Below are positions 10,469 to 21,339 of a DNA stretch of 64,000 nt, one piece after another. The DNA is from Stramonita haemastoma (lineage: Eukaryota; Mollusca; Gastropoda; Neogastropoda; Muricidae): NCBI GenBank assembly GCA_030674155.1, contig CM060318.1, forward strand, positions 80,869,858 through 80,933,857, written 5' to 3'. Within the stretch, counting starts at the first letter, position 1, and the number at the start of each line of letters is the position of its first letter. A program made the translations under genes and the position numbers. A model generated the notes under the pieces. The model saw only the letters and a list, made by a program, of their open reading frames with translations, was not told the DNA's origin and did no database searches.

Positions 10469-10741
10469 CCTCTCTCCTCCCCTTCTCTCTCTCCCATCTT
10501 TCTCCCACTCGCCCACCCTACTCCCCTCCCCCTTCTCTCTCTCTCCCATCTTTCTCCCACTCGCCCACCCTACTCCCCTCCCCCTTCTCTCTCTCTCCCA
10601 TCTTTCTCCCACTCGCCCACCCTACTCCCCTCCCCCTTCTCTCTCTCTCCCATCTTTCTCCCACTCGCCCACCCTACTCCCCTCCCCCTTCTCTCTCTCT
10701 CCCATCTTTCTCCCACTCGCCCACCCTACTCCCCTCCCCCT
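10469..10741. repeat. 52-bp minisatellite, about five copies
   Basis: Unit starts ('cctactcccctccccctt') fall at 10,517, 10,569, 10,621, 10,673 and 10,725, exactly 52 bases apart, after a leading partial unit. The units look essentially identical, which points to recent expansion. All purines are rare on the + strand. The 101-codon frame through it is repeat-derived. Confidence 0.95.
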
Positions 10742-10799
10742 TAACAGCAACCATAAAATTCCTCCACCTTTTTTTCCCGTCGAACATACACAATTACAA

Positions 10800-11000
10800 A
10801 CACGCGCGCGCCGCGCGCGACGCACACACACACACACACACAACACTCGCGCACAACCACACTCAGCACACACTCGCGCACACCCACACACTCGCACGCC
10901 ACACGCACAAGCCACACTTGGACACACAATCACACATTTGCACACACACAATTAGCACACACACAATTCGCACACACACACGCACACACACACACAAACA
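10800..11000. repeat. Imperfect CA/GCACAC-rich tract
   Basis: CACACA stretches interrupted by CGCG, TCGCGC and ATT. A smaller CA tract follows at 11,113-11,140. Simple-sequence translations only. Confidence 0.9.
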
Positions 11001-11149
11001 CAAACACATACCACCCCGCGCGCCCAAACACTGATATAAAGGCATGTACACACGTGCCCCTAGATTTGTCTCCATACCTTTTTCTCTATTATGCAGCTTT
11101 TAATTTTAAACACACCACACACACACACAACACACACACGCGATTCCCG

Positions 11150-11569
11150 ATTTAATTCTTTAACCCCTGTTGGGGCATGGAGGATTTCTGTTAACAAACC
11201 GACATGATTTGCCTTTACTAAAGCATTTACAACACTTCAAGTGACAGAAATAAAAAGCTTTTTTAACAATGTCATGCAATTTTGTTCTTGACTATAAATT
11301 GTGCTAAGTTTGTCACTTTGTCAAAATAAATTACAAAACGCGTACATGGATCCTGGATACAGATATTCCTGAGGTAGGATAGTCTTCCCAGGCTCCGAAA
11401 CATTTTGGCATTTCATTATAATGTGAAACCCATCGCCTGTGGTTTGCATGTTACATTGTTTACAAAGACGATTTTCGCGTTGAATGCCTTTAATTCGTCC
11501 TGTTTCAATAGGCGATGAATGGTTAATACACTTGAATCTAAATAATGAAATCATATTGTTAAATAGCAA
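11150..11569 (-). pseudogene. Non-LTR retrotransposon, C-terminal zinc-motif remnant
   Basis: The minus-strand frame ends in a region with INHSSPIETGRIKGIQRENR, then LCKQCNMQTTGDGFHIIMKC. This is the pattern found at the extreme C-terminus of many non-LTR retrotransposon ORF2 proteins: 'NHxLPIExGR', then C-x2-C, 'GDExH' and a final C. After the stop at 11,321 the neighbouring frame continues with a plausible 'DKVTNLAQFIVKNK', as in the family's last helix. So the end is frameshifted. No reverse transcriptase domain remains upstream. It is a dead fragment; the clade (CR1/Jockey/Rex-like) cannot be fixed from this piece. Confidence 0.6.
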
Positions 11570-11985
11570 AACACTAATGTGCTTTACATTTTAAAATATT
11601 TTTTGTAATTACGATCGAATGTACATTACGTTTTTGCGACTCTTCTGACCACGACTTTACAAAATTATCCGTTAATGCCTTTAAGACATTACAACATAAG
11701 CTATCTGCGCTTACAAAAGTCTTTCCCAAACACAGCCAACTGTTTCTCTTTAAATCTTGTGAATTTTCTTAATCCATTTTGAGCAATAAACTATGTAAAT
11801 CATACAGTATAGTACATAATACCATAATCCATTCTGAGCAATAAACTATGTAAATCATATAGTAATACATACCATTTTGTTGAATTTTCGTCAGAATTGT
11901 CAGTAATATTAGACCAAAATCTGATCAATCTTGCACCATTTAGAGCAAAATATAGGGTATATTCCAGTTTAACAACATAAGATTA
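11570..11985. other. AT-rich sequence with a duplicated ~50-bp phrase
   Basis: The phrase 'gagcaataaactatgtaaat' occurs at about 11,782 and 11,837 with similar flanks ('aatccatttt/attctgagc', 'catacagtatagta/catatagtaatac'), a small local duplication. Nothing else recognised. Confidence 0.6.
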
Positions 11986-11989
11986 ATCA

Positions 11990-12262
11990 TTGTGCTCCAT
12001 TTTAAGTCTGAAGAGTGATTTCGGTACTATCTGCGGCTCCCCTAAGCTCCCTGCAACGCCTATGCGTATGGAGAAAATCCTGGCTGTCGTTTCGATCTTA
12101 ATGCTTTTACGAAAGACAACCAGTTCCACGGCCAACATGATATTTTTCCAAGAACTATGTACGTCTTATCCGTCCCACACCAGCGTTTTCACAGACGGGT
12201 CCAAGTCGGAGGAGGGGATGGCCAGCGCCGCCTACTGTCCCACCATCAAGGAATCTTCCTAA
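11990..12262 (+). pseudogene. Non-LTR retrotransposon fragment: start of RNase H domain
   Basis: The frame carries FFQELCTSYPSHTSVFTDGS followed by KSEEGMASAAY. This matches the first strand and catalytic aspartate of the RNase H domain in I/Jockey-type ORF2 proteins ('F..ly.TDGSK...G.gaa'). The leading part (SDFGTICGSPKLPATPMR) resembles the linker between the reverse transcriptase and RNase H. The domain stops after about 25 residues, just before the left edge of the duplicated 3 kb block (12,290). A C-terminal fragment of the same kind of element, same strand, begins just beyond the block at 15,302. There is no start codon at the left end, as expected for an internal fragment. Confidence 0.55.
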
Positions 12263-13440
12263 GCACCTGCCTTAGGATGCCTCAGTGCGCGGAAAAATAC
12301 AGGTTAAGTGCGGATAAGTGCGTGGACCAAGACTAGGTCTCCAAGGTGGTAGCAATTATTTTGGCGCATGCATGAGCATTGTCACCGAAAGTCTTTGGAT
12401 CGCTAAGTCGGATGGGTTTTTGTCATTCAGTTTAAAATGGTAGAGCAAGGTCAAAACTATGCATTGAATCCTGTGTAATAAAGCAGAGCTTGGAGGCTGT
12501 ATTATTGAAGTAACAAAGGTTTTTGTTGTATGTTTGAAAAAAAACTCATTGGTCTACAAGGGAGGGGGGGAGGCAATAGCTCAAAGCTGGAGCTAACTTC
12601 CAAGAGCAAATTTGATAACTTTGAACTCGAGCTGCTATGAAACAGAAACATGTAGCGAAATTTGACGTAAGTGGTGCCTAACACCTGAGCCAAATGAAAT
12701 GAGAAACGGGAGGTAGTCGTGGTGGTGGTGGTGGCGGCGGCGATATACACTGGAGGTGAATTGAGAACAGATAAAGGGTAAATAGATGTCAGTCAAAATC
12801 GGTCAAAATTTTTATTTCCAGATAGTACATTAAGCAGTAAATTTACTTTTTTTCATCAAGCCATCTATCTAGCGACCTCCCCCCCCAAAAAAAACAAAAA
12901 AAATCCGCAACAAAAAAACACCCCAAAACCATTTAAACAACAAAAAGAAAGCAGCAAGCAAACAAGAAATATGCAACCAAGAAAACCCCACGAACAATAT
13001 ATTTAGCGACAACATGGTTACAACTCGTAACAAAAGAAACTCGAAAGGAACTAAAGAGAATCTAATAATAGTAATAATAATGCACCGTAACTTTCACCTA
13101 GGGCTACACACCACACCCACCCACGCTCAACTCCACACGCACACATATGCCCCCCCCCCCCCTACAAAAGCATACATCCCCGCTCGCACAAGCACTTTTT
13201 ATTTGTCTTAGAAAAAAAATTCATTTAAATCGATTATACCAGATTACAATATCATCCATTCTTTTACATTAATACTTTATCCAAAAACTGGAATAAAACG
13301 TAAAAAAAATATCCAATCTTTAGCACTCTAATCTATTTCAAATTAATAAATCATTCATAATGATGATAATAGAAATTTACAATAGTATGATAATCGCCCA
13401 TCACCACTAAAAGCAATTTTTCTTAATCTTTAATAAAAAT

Positions 13441-13530
13441 TTTCATACCACTTGTCACAGCAGACATCTCTGCGTGAAATTCGGGCTGCTGTCCCGGGGG
13501 AGAGCACGTTGCTACAAGTGCAGCGCCAAT
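13441..13530 (-). mobile_element. SINE family B 3' fragment in block copy 2
   Basis: Same fragment and position as at 6,630-6,720 in copy 1 ('cagcagacatctctgcgtga', 'ttcgggctgctgtcccgggg'). Confidence 0.75.
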
Positions 13531-13712
13531 TTTTTCTCATGGATGGTGTCTAAACACACCCGTGTGGATACTTTTCTTAGAATTTCGTCATCCGCTCCTA
13601 CCGGCGCACAATGGCCTGCTCTTTCAAAAGGCGGAACGGGGTTTTAACGCGTGCGCAAAATGTTCAGCGTGCGTTCGCACACAGGGCCTCGGTTGATGTC
13701 TCGTCCAAATCA
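13531..13712 (-). mobile_element. SINE family A fragment in block copy 2
   Basis: Matches 6,830-7,003: 'ttttctcatggatggtgtct', 'cctaccggcgcacaatggcc' and 'gcgtgcgttcgcacacaggg' read on the + strand, i.e. the SINE body on the minus strand. Confidence 0.75.
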
Positions 13713-15134
13713 CAATAACACAAAAGCTGTATATTAAAAAAACCCACATTGAAAAGGACTGGGGAAAGGGGGGTATCAAGGAGGAAGAGAGAAAAAACAG
13801 CCAGTCAATAATGGTACTACCAAGTTTTACAATCCATAACCCCTACTTAAATATTTTAAAAGAATTCAATCGGCTAGACGATCAAACTAAGACTGCCTGA
13901 GAAAATTGTGGTTGTGTGTGCGTGTGCTTCCATTTAGTGGATTTTGGATAAAAACTCGGTTTATTTTATTGTATTAAGTCCCCATGTGAACGCTGTTAGG
14001 AAAATTGTTATCCGTTTCCAATGATAGGTAGATGAATCTTCCAAAGGAAAACTCGTAACATGTGCACATGGTGTGTGCGTGTGTGTGTGTGTCGCGCGCG
14101 GTGCGTGCGTGCGTAAATATATTTTTGGGATGGAGGAGAATCATAGTTGATTTTATAGAAGTGGTACTAAAGGTAATCTGATAATTAAGAGGGGCAAGAT
14201 GATTGAAAACGGGACTTTTTGGCTTCCGGCTTTTTGGGGAGAATTTTCTTTCGTCAGTTGGGAGAAAGGGGTAGCATATTATGGCTAAGTACGTGAGAAC
14301 AGAAAAAAGAGCTTAGGACATAAAAGGTTTTTCACGTGGTTTCATTAGGGGCCAATGACAATCTTTCTTCATTAATTCAACTTGGGTTCTTTTGGAAATA
14401 GACGCAATTTTTCAAAAAAGTTAGCCAAATCTTTCAATGCTGGAAAATTGTAATTAAACATTGGGGAGATGCAAAAAAAAAAAACAAACGTTAACTGTAA
14501 CTTTGGGCTTGTTCCTTTATCAACTTAATTTTTCTTTCGAAAACACCCACAGCCATTTGAAAATAAATAAATATAGGCTGTCAGAAACCGAGGGATTCCA
14601 GAACCGGAAAATTGCCATAAAAAATCAGGGAAGCAAACCATGGCGTATTGGTAGGACGGGTGATTGGGGATTTAAAGGAAACGTCCAAACCATGTGTCAA
14701 AAGCTAGGCACCATTGTGTCTATCTGCCATTGTGTCCACATGCATGCATGCATACAGGCAGTCAAGCCGGCTGACTGACGGCCCTTTTCCAGTTACTAAT
14801 GTTAACTGCTAACATTGACCTTTGCACTTTCATCTAACCTGGCCCAATGTGGACACAAAAGGCAGGTGGTTATCGTGATGCCAGACGTGACACGGAAACC
14901 GTTTTTGTTTGTTGCGTTATGGGTGTGGAGTATGGGGATATTTTAAAGGAAAAGGAAGTTATACAGAAGGGCGGGATGGATAGTTTTACGTGGGAAGAGG
15001 CATAAGAGGAGTTAGAGCCAAGTTGTCCGAGTGTGACAGCAAAAATAGGAAATGGACTTCAGTTTTGGTAGGGGAAATGTTTTAGCAAAATAGATTTAAA
15101 ATATAAAAACTTGGGGTTAAACGGAAATTTTTTG

Positions 15135-15225
15135 TGTGTGTGTGTGCGCTTGTATTTGTGTGTGTTTGTTGTGTGTGTGTTGTGTGTGTGTGTGTGTTGT
15201 GTGTGTGTGTTGTTGTGTGTTGTGT
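15135..15225. repeat. Interrupted GT microsatellite
   Basis: GT runs broken by TTG. It corresponds to the GT tract at the right end of block copy 1. Confidence 0.9.
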
Positions 15226-15301
15226 GAGCAAGCGAGAGCGAGCTTGATAGTATGCATACGAACTGTATACTCTTGAGACGGGACGGGTGTGATGTTTTGG
15301 T

Positions 15302-15696
15302 GTGGATCCCGGGACTGCAGACTCCCTAAAGATCCTTTTTCGCGATATTCCACCGGACACCATTTTTGACTTCCTGAGAGAATCCGGCTTTTTCCGTCTG
15401 AGTGAAAGTGGTATAGTTGGCCTCTTAAGGAAAGGTTGGTTTAAGAAGTCTGGTTTTGGTTTTCTCATTTTATGCTGTGATGTGGGTTTTCCCACGACGT
15501 GGTGGCCGTCCTGGGCTGACCTTGAGGTTGACCAGGGCGTCGATACAAGGAAGGACAGTAAAGTTGGTTTTATACATAGTACTTTTTTGTATAATTGTAA
15601 TTACACAGTTTTAAATCTTTTTAAATTGACGAGATGACAGCCCTGATATGGCCTGTATGGTTGGCAGGGCTATAAACATGACGGGATTGGATTGGA
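15302..15696 (+). pseudogene. Non-LTR retrotransposon C-terminus, 3' UTR and tail
   Basis: The open frame begins with DSLKILFRDIPPDTIFDFLR then ESGFFRL. This is the usual last segment of RNase H-bearing non-LTR ORF2 proteins ('L..lf....p..vl.FLr..glf..l'). It is followed by a non-coding stretch ('ggacagtaaagttggtttta') and the tail module 'gacagccctgatatggcc...gggctataaacatga' with GGATT repeats at 15,634-15,696. The same module ends other copies at 18,219-18,370 (-), 19,315-19,420 (+) and 31,035-31,145 (+). The tail is therefore the 3' end of this LINE family (repeat F). The reading frame running on to 15,637 past the homologous part is fortuitous. Confidence 0.6.
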
Positions 15697-15904
15697 AATC
15701 TGAAGGTGTCAAAAAAACTTTAAATAGCAATTTCTCCAAAATAGTAATTTTAATAACCCGACATTTCACAGCCATTATACAATAATGGAACAATGTTTGA
15801 TAAAAATCAAGGGCTATCAACAGGAATATTGATTTGTGCTTATCCGCTTCAAAGAATTTTTGCTTGTACATTTTTCCTTGCAAAATTTACCGTTTTGACT
15901 ATTC

Positions 15905-16060
15905 CTAGGTACACACACAACACACACACAGACACACACACACACACACACCACACACACACACACACGACACACACACACACAGACACACAACGCACAC
16001 ACACAACACACACAAACGCACACACAACACAACACACAACGCACACAAATTTACACACAC
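15905..16060. repeat. Imperfect CA tract
   Basis: CA units with GACA, AACG and CCAC interruptions. Simple-sequence translations in all frames. Confidence 0.92.
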
Positions 16061-16089
16061 CTACCTATATCCGCCCCAATTTTCGCTAG

Positions 16090-16642
16090 CATGGAGCACA
16101 GCAGACAAGCGGAAGTCCTTGTATTTAATCTCTCACGTTCATTCCTTCAGGGTAGTTTGTTCCGAGTTTGTGTTGCCGGTACTTTTCTCTGTGTTCGCGT
16201 GACAGAGCATTGGCTTGTTTGACTTGTCCTATTGCTGTGCATGCTAGGGTGTGGTGTTGGCTATAGTGCTGAGCTACCAATGTGTTTTGTGTTTTGATGT
16301 TTGATCTGTGATGGTAGAATCTGTTATGTAATGTTTAGCCCGTCTCCCCTACATATTGGGTGTTTTGCATTTGCGACAGTCTGTGAGGTATATAACGTTT
16401 GTGAACTGACTTTTTAAGTGGTCTGATTCGGAACTGTTGCTGTGTTCACTGAAAGGAGTGTGTGATGCCGAGATGATTCTGGCAGATACATTTTTTGGCG
16501 ACAAACTTGAAGCATCCTGACAGGTCCAGCATCTTTTGGTAACAGTGAAGGAATTCTGGATGGCACAAGCAGGTTTTTTTTTCAGATTCATGCAGTTTCT
16601 TTCTCCCACAATAGGGGAGAGGGGGCTGCCTTCCTCATGCAA
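16090..16642 (-). pseudogene. Penelope-like element remnant with GIY-YIG endonuclease domain
   Basis: On the minus strand, 16,642-16,349 reads a cysteine motif RCWTCQDAS..., then SQFTNVIYLTDCRKCK. One frame over, from about 16,358 down to 16,110, it continues QYVGETG, a stop, TLHNRFYHHRSNIKTQNTLV and further to EGMNV. The order C-x2-C, 'NVIYLI.C.KC..QYVGETG', 'R..xH', 'IN..GMN' is the GIY-YIG nuclease typical of the C-terminus of Penelope-like retroelements. The remnant has one frameshift and one in-frame stop, and I see no reverse transcriptase domain upstream. Isolated GIY-YIG domains in other mobile elements are an alternative. Confidence 0.65.
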
Positions 16643-18215
16643 TGCTGGCTTGAGTGGATGATGTGGAAATTGTCCTCAAGTCAAGCTGAGGTGTGGATTG
16701 CTGGGGTTGTGGGTCACTATGTATGGGGTTCGCTGCTCTGTGGATCTTTACTTCTTGTAGATAAGTGTATCGTGTCGGGGTGGCTTGAACCTTGACTGCT
16801 GCTTTCAGTTCTAAAATGCTAAAAGAATGTTTATCCTCAATGAGCACCATGGTCAATAAAACTAAAAGAATATATCTTCTACAATCTAATGTGTCGTATA
16901 ACACAAATATCAAATTAATCTTCTATTAAGATTTCAAACATTCTAAAATAACACATGCACATATTTTTTTTATAACCAAATTGTTAAAAAAATGTATGAT
17001 TTGGGGGTGGGGGGTTCTGTTCTGCCCTCTGCTCTTAAGACTGAAGTGAACCTTTTTCCTGGGTTGGTCTTTGGGTAAGGAGGAATGCAGTCAGTTTTGC
17101 TTTTTAATATGGCGATGAAGTACAAATTTGTGATTATCTTGTGAGTGATTATTTCGGCCGTTTTCGATTGATGTATTAGAGTAGGTAGTTTCACACTCGT
17201 GCACCGACTTCGATTTTCACACTCCCGATCTTTTTCACACTCGTGCACCAACATTAAAAAAAATAGACCAATGTTGTCTCCAGGAGGAGTGCACAGGATG
17301 TTGATTGGAAGAGCTGTGACAAACTTTTCCCTTCTATATTTCAGTACACGGCCACTGTGGGCATGCATAATAAATATGGGCTTTTTGATCGCTTTCCTTG
17401 CTGAAGAATACGAATCAAACTGTCTCAAAAGGGTGAGAAATTCATATGGATTACAAGCAATCATCGTTATTAACGAGCAAATACACACAAAAATACCGCA
17501 CACATCTTACAATCACAGACCCAGTGTCGCCCCCTAATGGGATGCATTAAGAATCCCTCTTCCTAGCTATGGCACTCTAATTCAGACAAAAGACAGCAAT
17601 TATTTAATTCGTTACAAAAAATACAACTATTTACTGGAACAGAAAAAACACTCGATATTTCTACCAACTCAATACACCACCATCATCGTGTTTCATGCCA
17701 GGAACAACCCAACCACCATCTTTCTAATCTCTACACAAAACTGTCAAATTTGTCCATCAATATCAACAGGCTTACAATTCTTAAACCTCCACATAAACAT
17801 ACACAGTCATATAATGTTCTAGATATAAATTTCAAAAGCCAATGAAAAAAAGAGGGATACCCCTTATGAATTAAAAACCCCTTCCGCCCTTGCCTCACCA
17901 TCACAGGACACTGTCCACATCTGTCCCACATTTCAGCAAACTAACCCCCCCCCTGAAGTCCAGAACCGCTATAAAGCTAGTAAGTCCTCAAGAATTCACA
18001 ACACACGCTGTTCCACAGGAATGTTATTACAAAAGGAAAAAAACGGGCACAGGTGAAGAAAGTTTACAAGTCCTCTGGCACAAGCACGTCAGTCACAAAA
18101 ATTGTGTTCATTCAACCAACAGGATTCTCGGTCCAAATTACAACCAACAATCAATGAGAATCTTCCTATGATACAGTCGCCCAAACTATCACTGCACCCA
18201 CACAAAGCTAGCATC
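16643..18215. other. Sequence without identified genes; one unrecognised minus-strand ORF
   Basis: The longest non-repetitive frame in the window lies here on the minus strand (16,970-17,503, 177 codons, starting MCGIFVCICSLITMIACNPY). I recognise no domain. Its composition gives no strong coding signal and its C-terminal third lies in AC/T-rich sequence. A local duplication of 'tttcacactcgtgcaccga' occurs at about 17,187 and 17,232. Treat it as hypothetical at best. Confidence 0.3.
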
Positions 18216-18218
18216 TAG

Positions 18219-18370
18219 TCGATGCAATGCAATGATGTTGCTTATAGCCCCGCCGACCACATAGGCCATACCGGGGCTATAACTTCGTCACATTTTAAAA
18301 CTCGTATTAAAAGTGTACGACTATGTACAATTTAAAACGAAGTATAAAACCAACTCAACTGTCCTTGCTT
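18219..18370 (-). mobile_element. LINE family F 3' tail
   Basis: On the minus strand: 'aaggacagttgagttggttt', then 'tacgagttttaaaatgtgac', then 'ccccggtatggcctatgtgg', then 'cggggctataagcaacatca', with a short TGCAA-type repeat end at 18,219-18,240. It matches 15,560-15,696 and 31,035-31,145. Upstream on this strand (to about 18,600) is presumably the element's 3' UTR. Confidence 0.75.
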
Positions 18371-18471
18371 AGCATCATAGTCACATACCAGCAAAAGAAC
18401 TGCCAACAATGCGTCCAACACTCATAACAGTAAACAATACAACCCCCCCCCCCACCCCGAAGTATAGTTAA

Positions 18472-18597
18472 CTCCTCCGAGGAGTGGTACAAGAAAGGCA
18501 CATAGCCAAACCACATAGCATTTTAAAAAAAAAAGAAGCAAAACTGGACAACTTAAACGGCACAAAATAACCAGGGGATGTGAACTCCTCCGAGGAG
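18472..18597. repeat. Two identical 13-bp palindromes 113 bp apart
   Basis: CTCCTCCGAGGAG occurs at 18,472-18,484 and 18,585-18,597. Each has two 6-7 base arms around a central C. They sit in the region that would be the 3' UTR of the minus-strand family F copy. Their role is unknown: protein binding, RNA hairpins, or a short duplication. Confidence 0.6.
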
Positions 18598-18619
18598 CTT
18601 GCATCCATCTAACGCTCCA

Positions 18620-19310
18620 GCAGATCAAAGAAAACTCCCATCCTCCTTCCAACACAAATTCTGTCACATATCCAATCTCACTAACTCCCAAGTCCGATAT
18701 TTGAATACGATCATGGGGTCCACACACAACACTAATATCACTGCTAAATCTTCAACAGGAACCCCCCCCCCCCAAGCCCCATTACCAAACGTTAAAAAAA
18801 ATGTGCACAGGCACCCACCTTCACCAAAACAAAATAAATGATTTTTTTTCTGATAATTTAATCGTTAGCAATCAACCGTTTCAATTTCAACAGCAGGCAA
18901 CCGTTTCAATGTCTTCCCCCCTAAAACAACTAGAGATGTCATAATTTTAGCGACGACTCCAAAACGAACTAAAGACGTCTTAATCACTGTGACACCCAGA
19001 CAACCACTTCCACTTCCATTGTCCTTCAGGTTTGTTCGAGCGGGCCATAGGAGTGACCTTGTCAGGAATTGATTGATGCACATAGCAGGCCAGTGGATAT
19101 GTCGGTGTTGCGAGCTGCTTCAATTTTCTGCAAATCTTTTACATTTCCCCTTGTGAAGAATTTCACGCGACACCATTTTCAGCACGGGATCTGGCAAGAC
19201 TCCATTCTAATTCCTGGCTGCTCTTTCAGTTCAGGAGTCGCAGAAACGGCCACACCTCTGAAAATAAAGCAGCAGCCATCAGCCGAGTTGATTTTAAAAC
19301 CCCGTTTTAA
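18620..19310. other. No recognisable genes
   Basis: Contains a poly-C run at about 18,762-18,772 and small phrase duplications ('caaccgtttcaat' at 18,875 and 18,898). The frames at 18,865-19,083 (-) and 19,069-19,335 (+) have no recognisable motif. Confidence 0.35.
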
Positions 19311-19314
19311 ACTG

Positions 19315-19420
19315 AATAAAGTTGGACTGTTTTAATCTGATATTAGTCTTACAAGGTGACAGCCCCGATATGACCTTTGTGGTCGGCTGGGCTATAAACA
19401 AAAATTGGATTGGACTGATA
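19315..19420 (+). mobile_element. LINE family F 3' tail
   Basis: 'aaagttggactgttttaatc', 'aaggtgacagccccgatatg', 'tgtggtcggctgggctataa' and a GGATTGG end. It matches the other family F tails in order and orientation. Confidence 0.75.
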
Positions 19421-19424
19421 ATTC

Positions 19425-20320
19425 TAGACAAAGGGATTTAAAATATTTTCACATTTGATAGGTTTTTATTTCATGCGAAAGTTAGTCTACATTTTAAAAA
19501 AAAAGTTAGCTTCTGGGGGTGTGGTTGGCTGCTTTTCTTGTTTTCATAAAGTGCGTATTTCAGGTATTTGCTTATAGTATAACGCATCTTTGTTTCTATG
19601 ATAAATTATGTACCCGCTGGATGAGGTTTGATATCGATGATTGGAACTAAGCTTAAAAATCACCCCTGAGTTGACTATTACGTATAGCTGCATGTCTGGA
19701 GCCAACAATTGTCGCCTTGCTCAATTTTAATATGAAACTAAAAAAAGGGAGGGGAGGGGGGGGGGACACAACTCTCTCCTCCTACTCCTAAAGCATGAAA
19801 TAAAACAGAAGTGATAAACTGAAAACAGACCCCCCCACCCACCAAATAAAAACAACAAAAACAACAAAACGAAAAGATCCAACAATTTAAACAACCAAAC
19901 CCTCACCTAAATCCCTTTAAACATTACCCCCCCTCACCCCCGAAACAACTAAAAAGAAACTGAAACCCCTAACAAGAGATCGAAAACGAGCAATCTAGGT
20001 GACAGTGGTAATGGTGTTCCGGAGATATCTTGGATTCTGACAATGCTCACAAGGAATTGTCGCCTTTGTCCTTCAGTGTTAAAGATAACTGTGACTTCAA
20101 ATGTTAGGGATCTGGGTCTGGAGGTGGCTTGTTTGTCTGATCCTGGTCCTGAAGGTTGGCCTACTTGCTAGACACACAAATTCTGCGGTAGGAGTAAAGG
20201 TGGCCCAGACCTTGCTCGTAGTCCCCTTCATGGAGTACAGGTGACTGTCGCTCTGTTACATGTCTTCAAGCGTTTCGCAACGTCATTCTTTTCAATCCCA
20301 TGTTCTGCGGAAGTTTTAAT
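19425..20320. other. No genes recognised; several C-runs
   Basis: Poly-G/poly-C tracts near 19,750-19,765, 19,830 and 19,927. At 20,000-20,320 the sequence is more balanced in composition but without an open frame of note. Confidence 0.35.
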
Positions 20321-20328
20321 ATCATAAT

Positions 20329-20531
20329 TAAAGTTATGCTGATTACATGGAAATTCTACCGGAGCTGGAGCTGTTTTTTCGGTACTGATATCTTCATGGT
20401 TAAAGTTATGTTGATTACATGGTATTTCTACTGAGCTGGTTTTTCGGTACTATGTCTTCATGGTTCAAGTTGTCATGCTGATCACATACCAGTTATACTA
20501 GGGCTGTTTCTTTGGTACTAATGCCTCAAGC
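20329..20531. repeat. Degenerate tandem repeat of about 64-72 bp, three copies
   Basis: Units start 'ttaaagttatgctgattaca', 'ttaaagttatgttgattaca' and 'ttcaagttgtcatgctgatc'. Each ends in 'ttcggtact...gtcttcatgg' or a variant. Copy divergence is visible, so this is an older array. Confidence 0.85.
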
Positions 20532-20699
20532 AGGAAGCTTTTCTTCCGTACTAAAGACTGGGGAAACTTCATTTACATCAAGGCTTGAAAAACTTATCTT
20601 ACATCATCAAGACCCGAGGACTTCACTTCGCATCAAGTCACATGTAAGTGCATAATTGTAGAAATAAACAGTTCAGCTTAGTTAAAAACAAGAATAAAT

Positions 20700-20830
20700 T
20701 CTCTATCTAGATCTCATCTCTCTGTCTGGATTCTCTCCTCTCTGTCTTCTCTGTCTTCTGTCTGTGTCTCTGTCCGTCTCTTACTCTCTCTCGTCTCTGT
20801 GTCTGTCTGCCTGCCTGCCTGTCTGTGTTT
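20700..20830. repeat. CT/CTGT-rich simple tract
   Basis: Pyrimidine-rich TCTCTG, TCTGTC and GCCT units. The minus-strand frame across it is repeat-derived. Confidence 0.8.
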
Positions 20831-21339
20831 GCGTGCATTCACATAGTGTATTTGGATATGTGTCTTACAGATTGAATTTACTGAAAAAACGTAAAATGTA
20901 AAGTAACATGGGCTCATCGCGAAAGGGATGACAAATAAGTGAATTGATATACAGTTCATCTAGGCCTTGGGCAGTGAAAACTTTTATGTGAAATGCAACA
21001 TCGCTTCAGTTCTTTCTGTAATTTAATATTTGGGGTTGGGGTCTATTTGGCAGCAACTATAGAGACGTAAGAGGTGACAATTTAAAAGTAGTTTACAGTC
21101 CTTACTATTTTTGAAGCTTAACAAGAAAAGCACATCGGTTTGATTGGGCTTAATGCATCTGACAAAGGTTTGTAAATTTAAATTGAGTGTTTAAATCAAA
21201 TTGATGTGACGTTAGATAATGATAATGTGTCGTTTTACTTACTACCAGCAGTATGTACTATCACTCGAGTACCCAAACCTTCTCTGTTCTGACCCAACCT
21301 CCCTCCCGTTTATAGCTGAAGGGTTTGTTTATTTTCCAG

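Larger units (their letters stand above)
12290..15256 (+). repeat. Duplicated ~3 kb block, copy 2
   Basis: Collinear with 5,496-8,539 (direct repeat about 6.8 kb apart). It contains the same SINE B and SINE A fragments, the same inverted repeat and the same simple repeats in order. It lacks the TA microsatellite and most of the repeat E end present in copy 1. Its edges abut non-LTR retrotransposon pieces on both sides (RNase H to the left, C-terminal domain to the right). This suggests insertion of the block into that element or a rearrangement within it. Frames at 7855-8097 and 14,461-14,778 share the ending CQKLGTIVSICHCVH..HAC but differ by frameshifts upstream, so coding is unlikely. Confidence 0.9.

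Noticed and set aside
16970..17503. 177-codon minus-strand frame, the longest non-repetitive one
   Set aside because: No recognisable domain, no splice or promoter support, and the C-terminal third looks non-coding. Left as a note in the gap entry.
20000..20320. LTR-retrotransposon or polyprotein fragment
   Set aside because: Composition suggested coding, but frames on both strands are interrupted and no protease, RT or integrase motif is visible.
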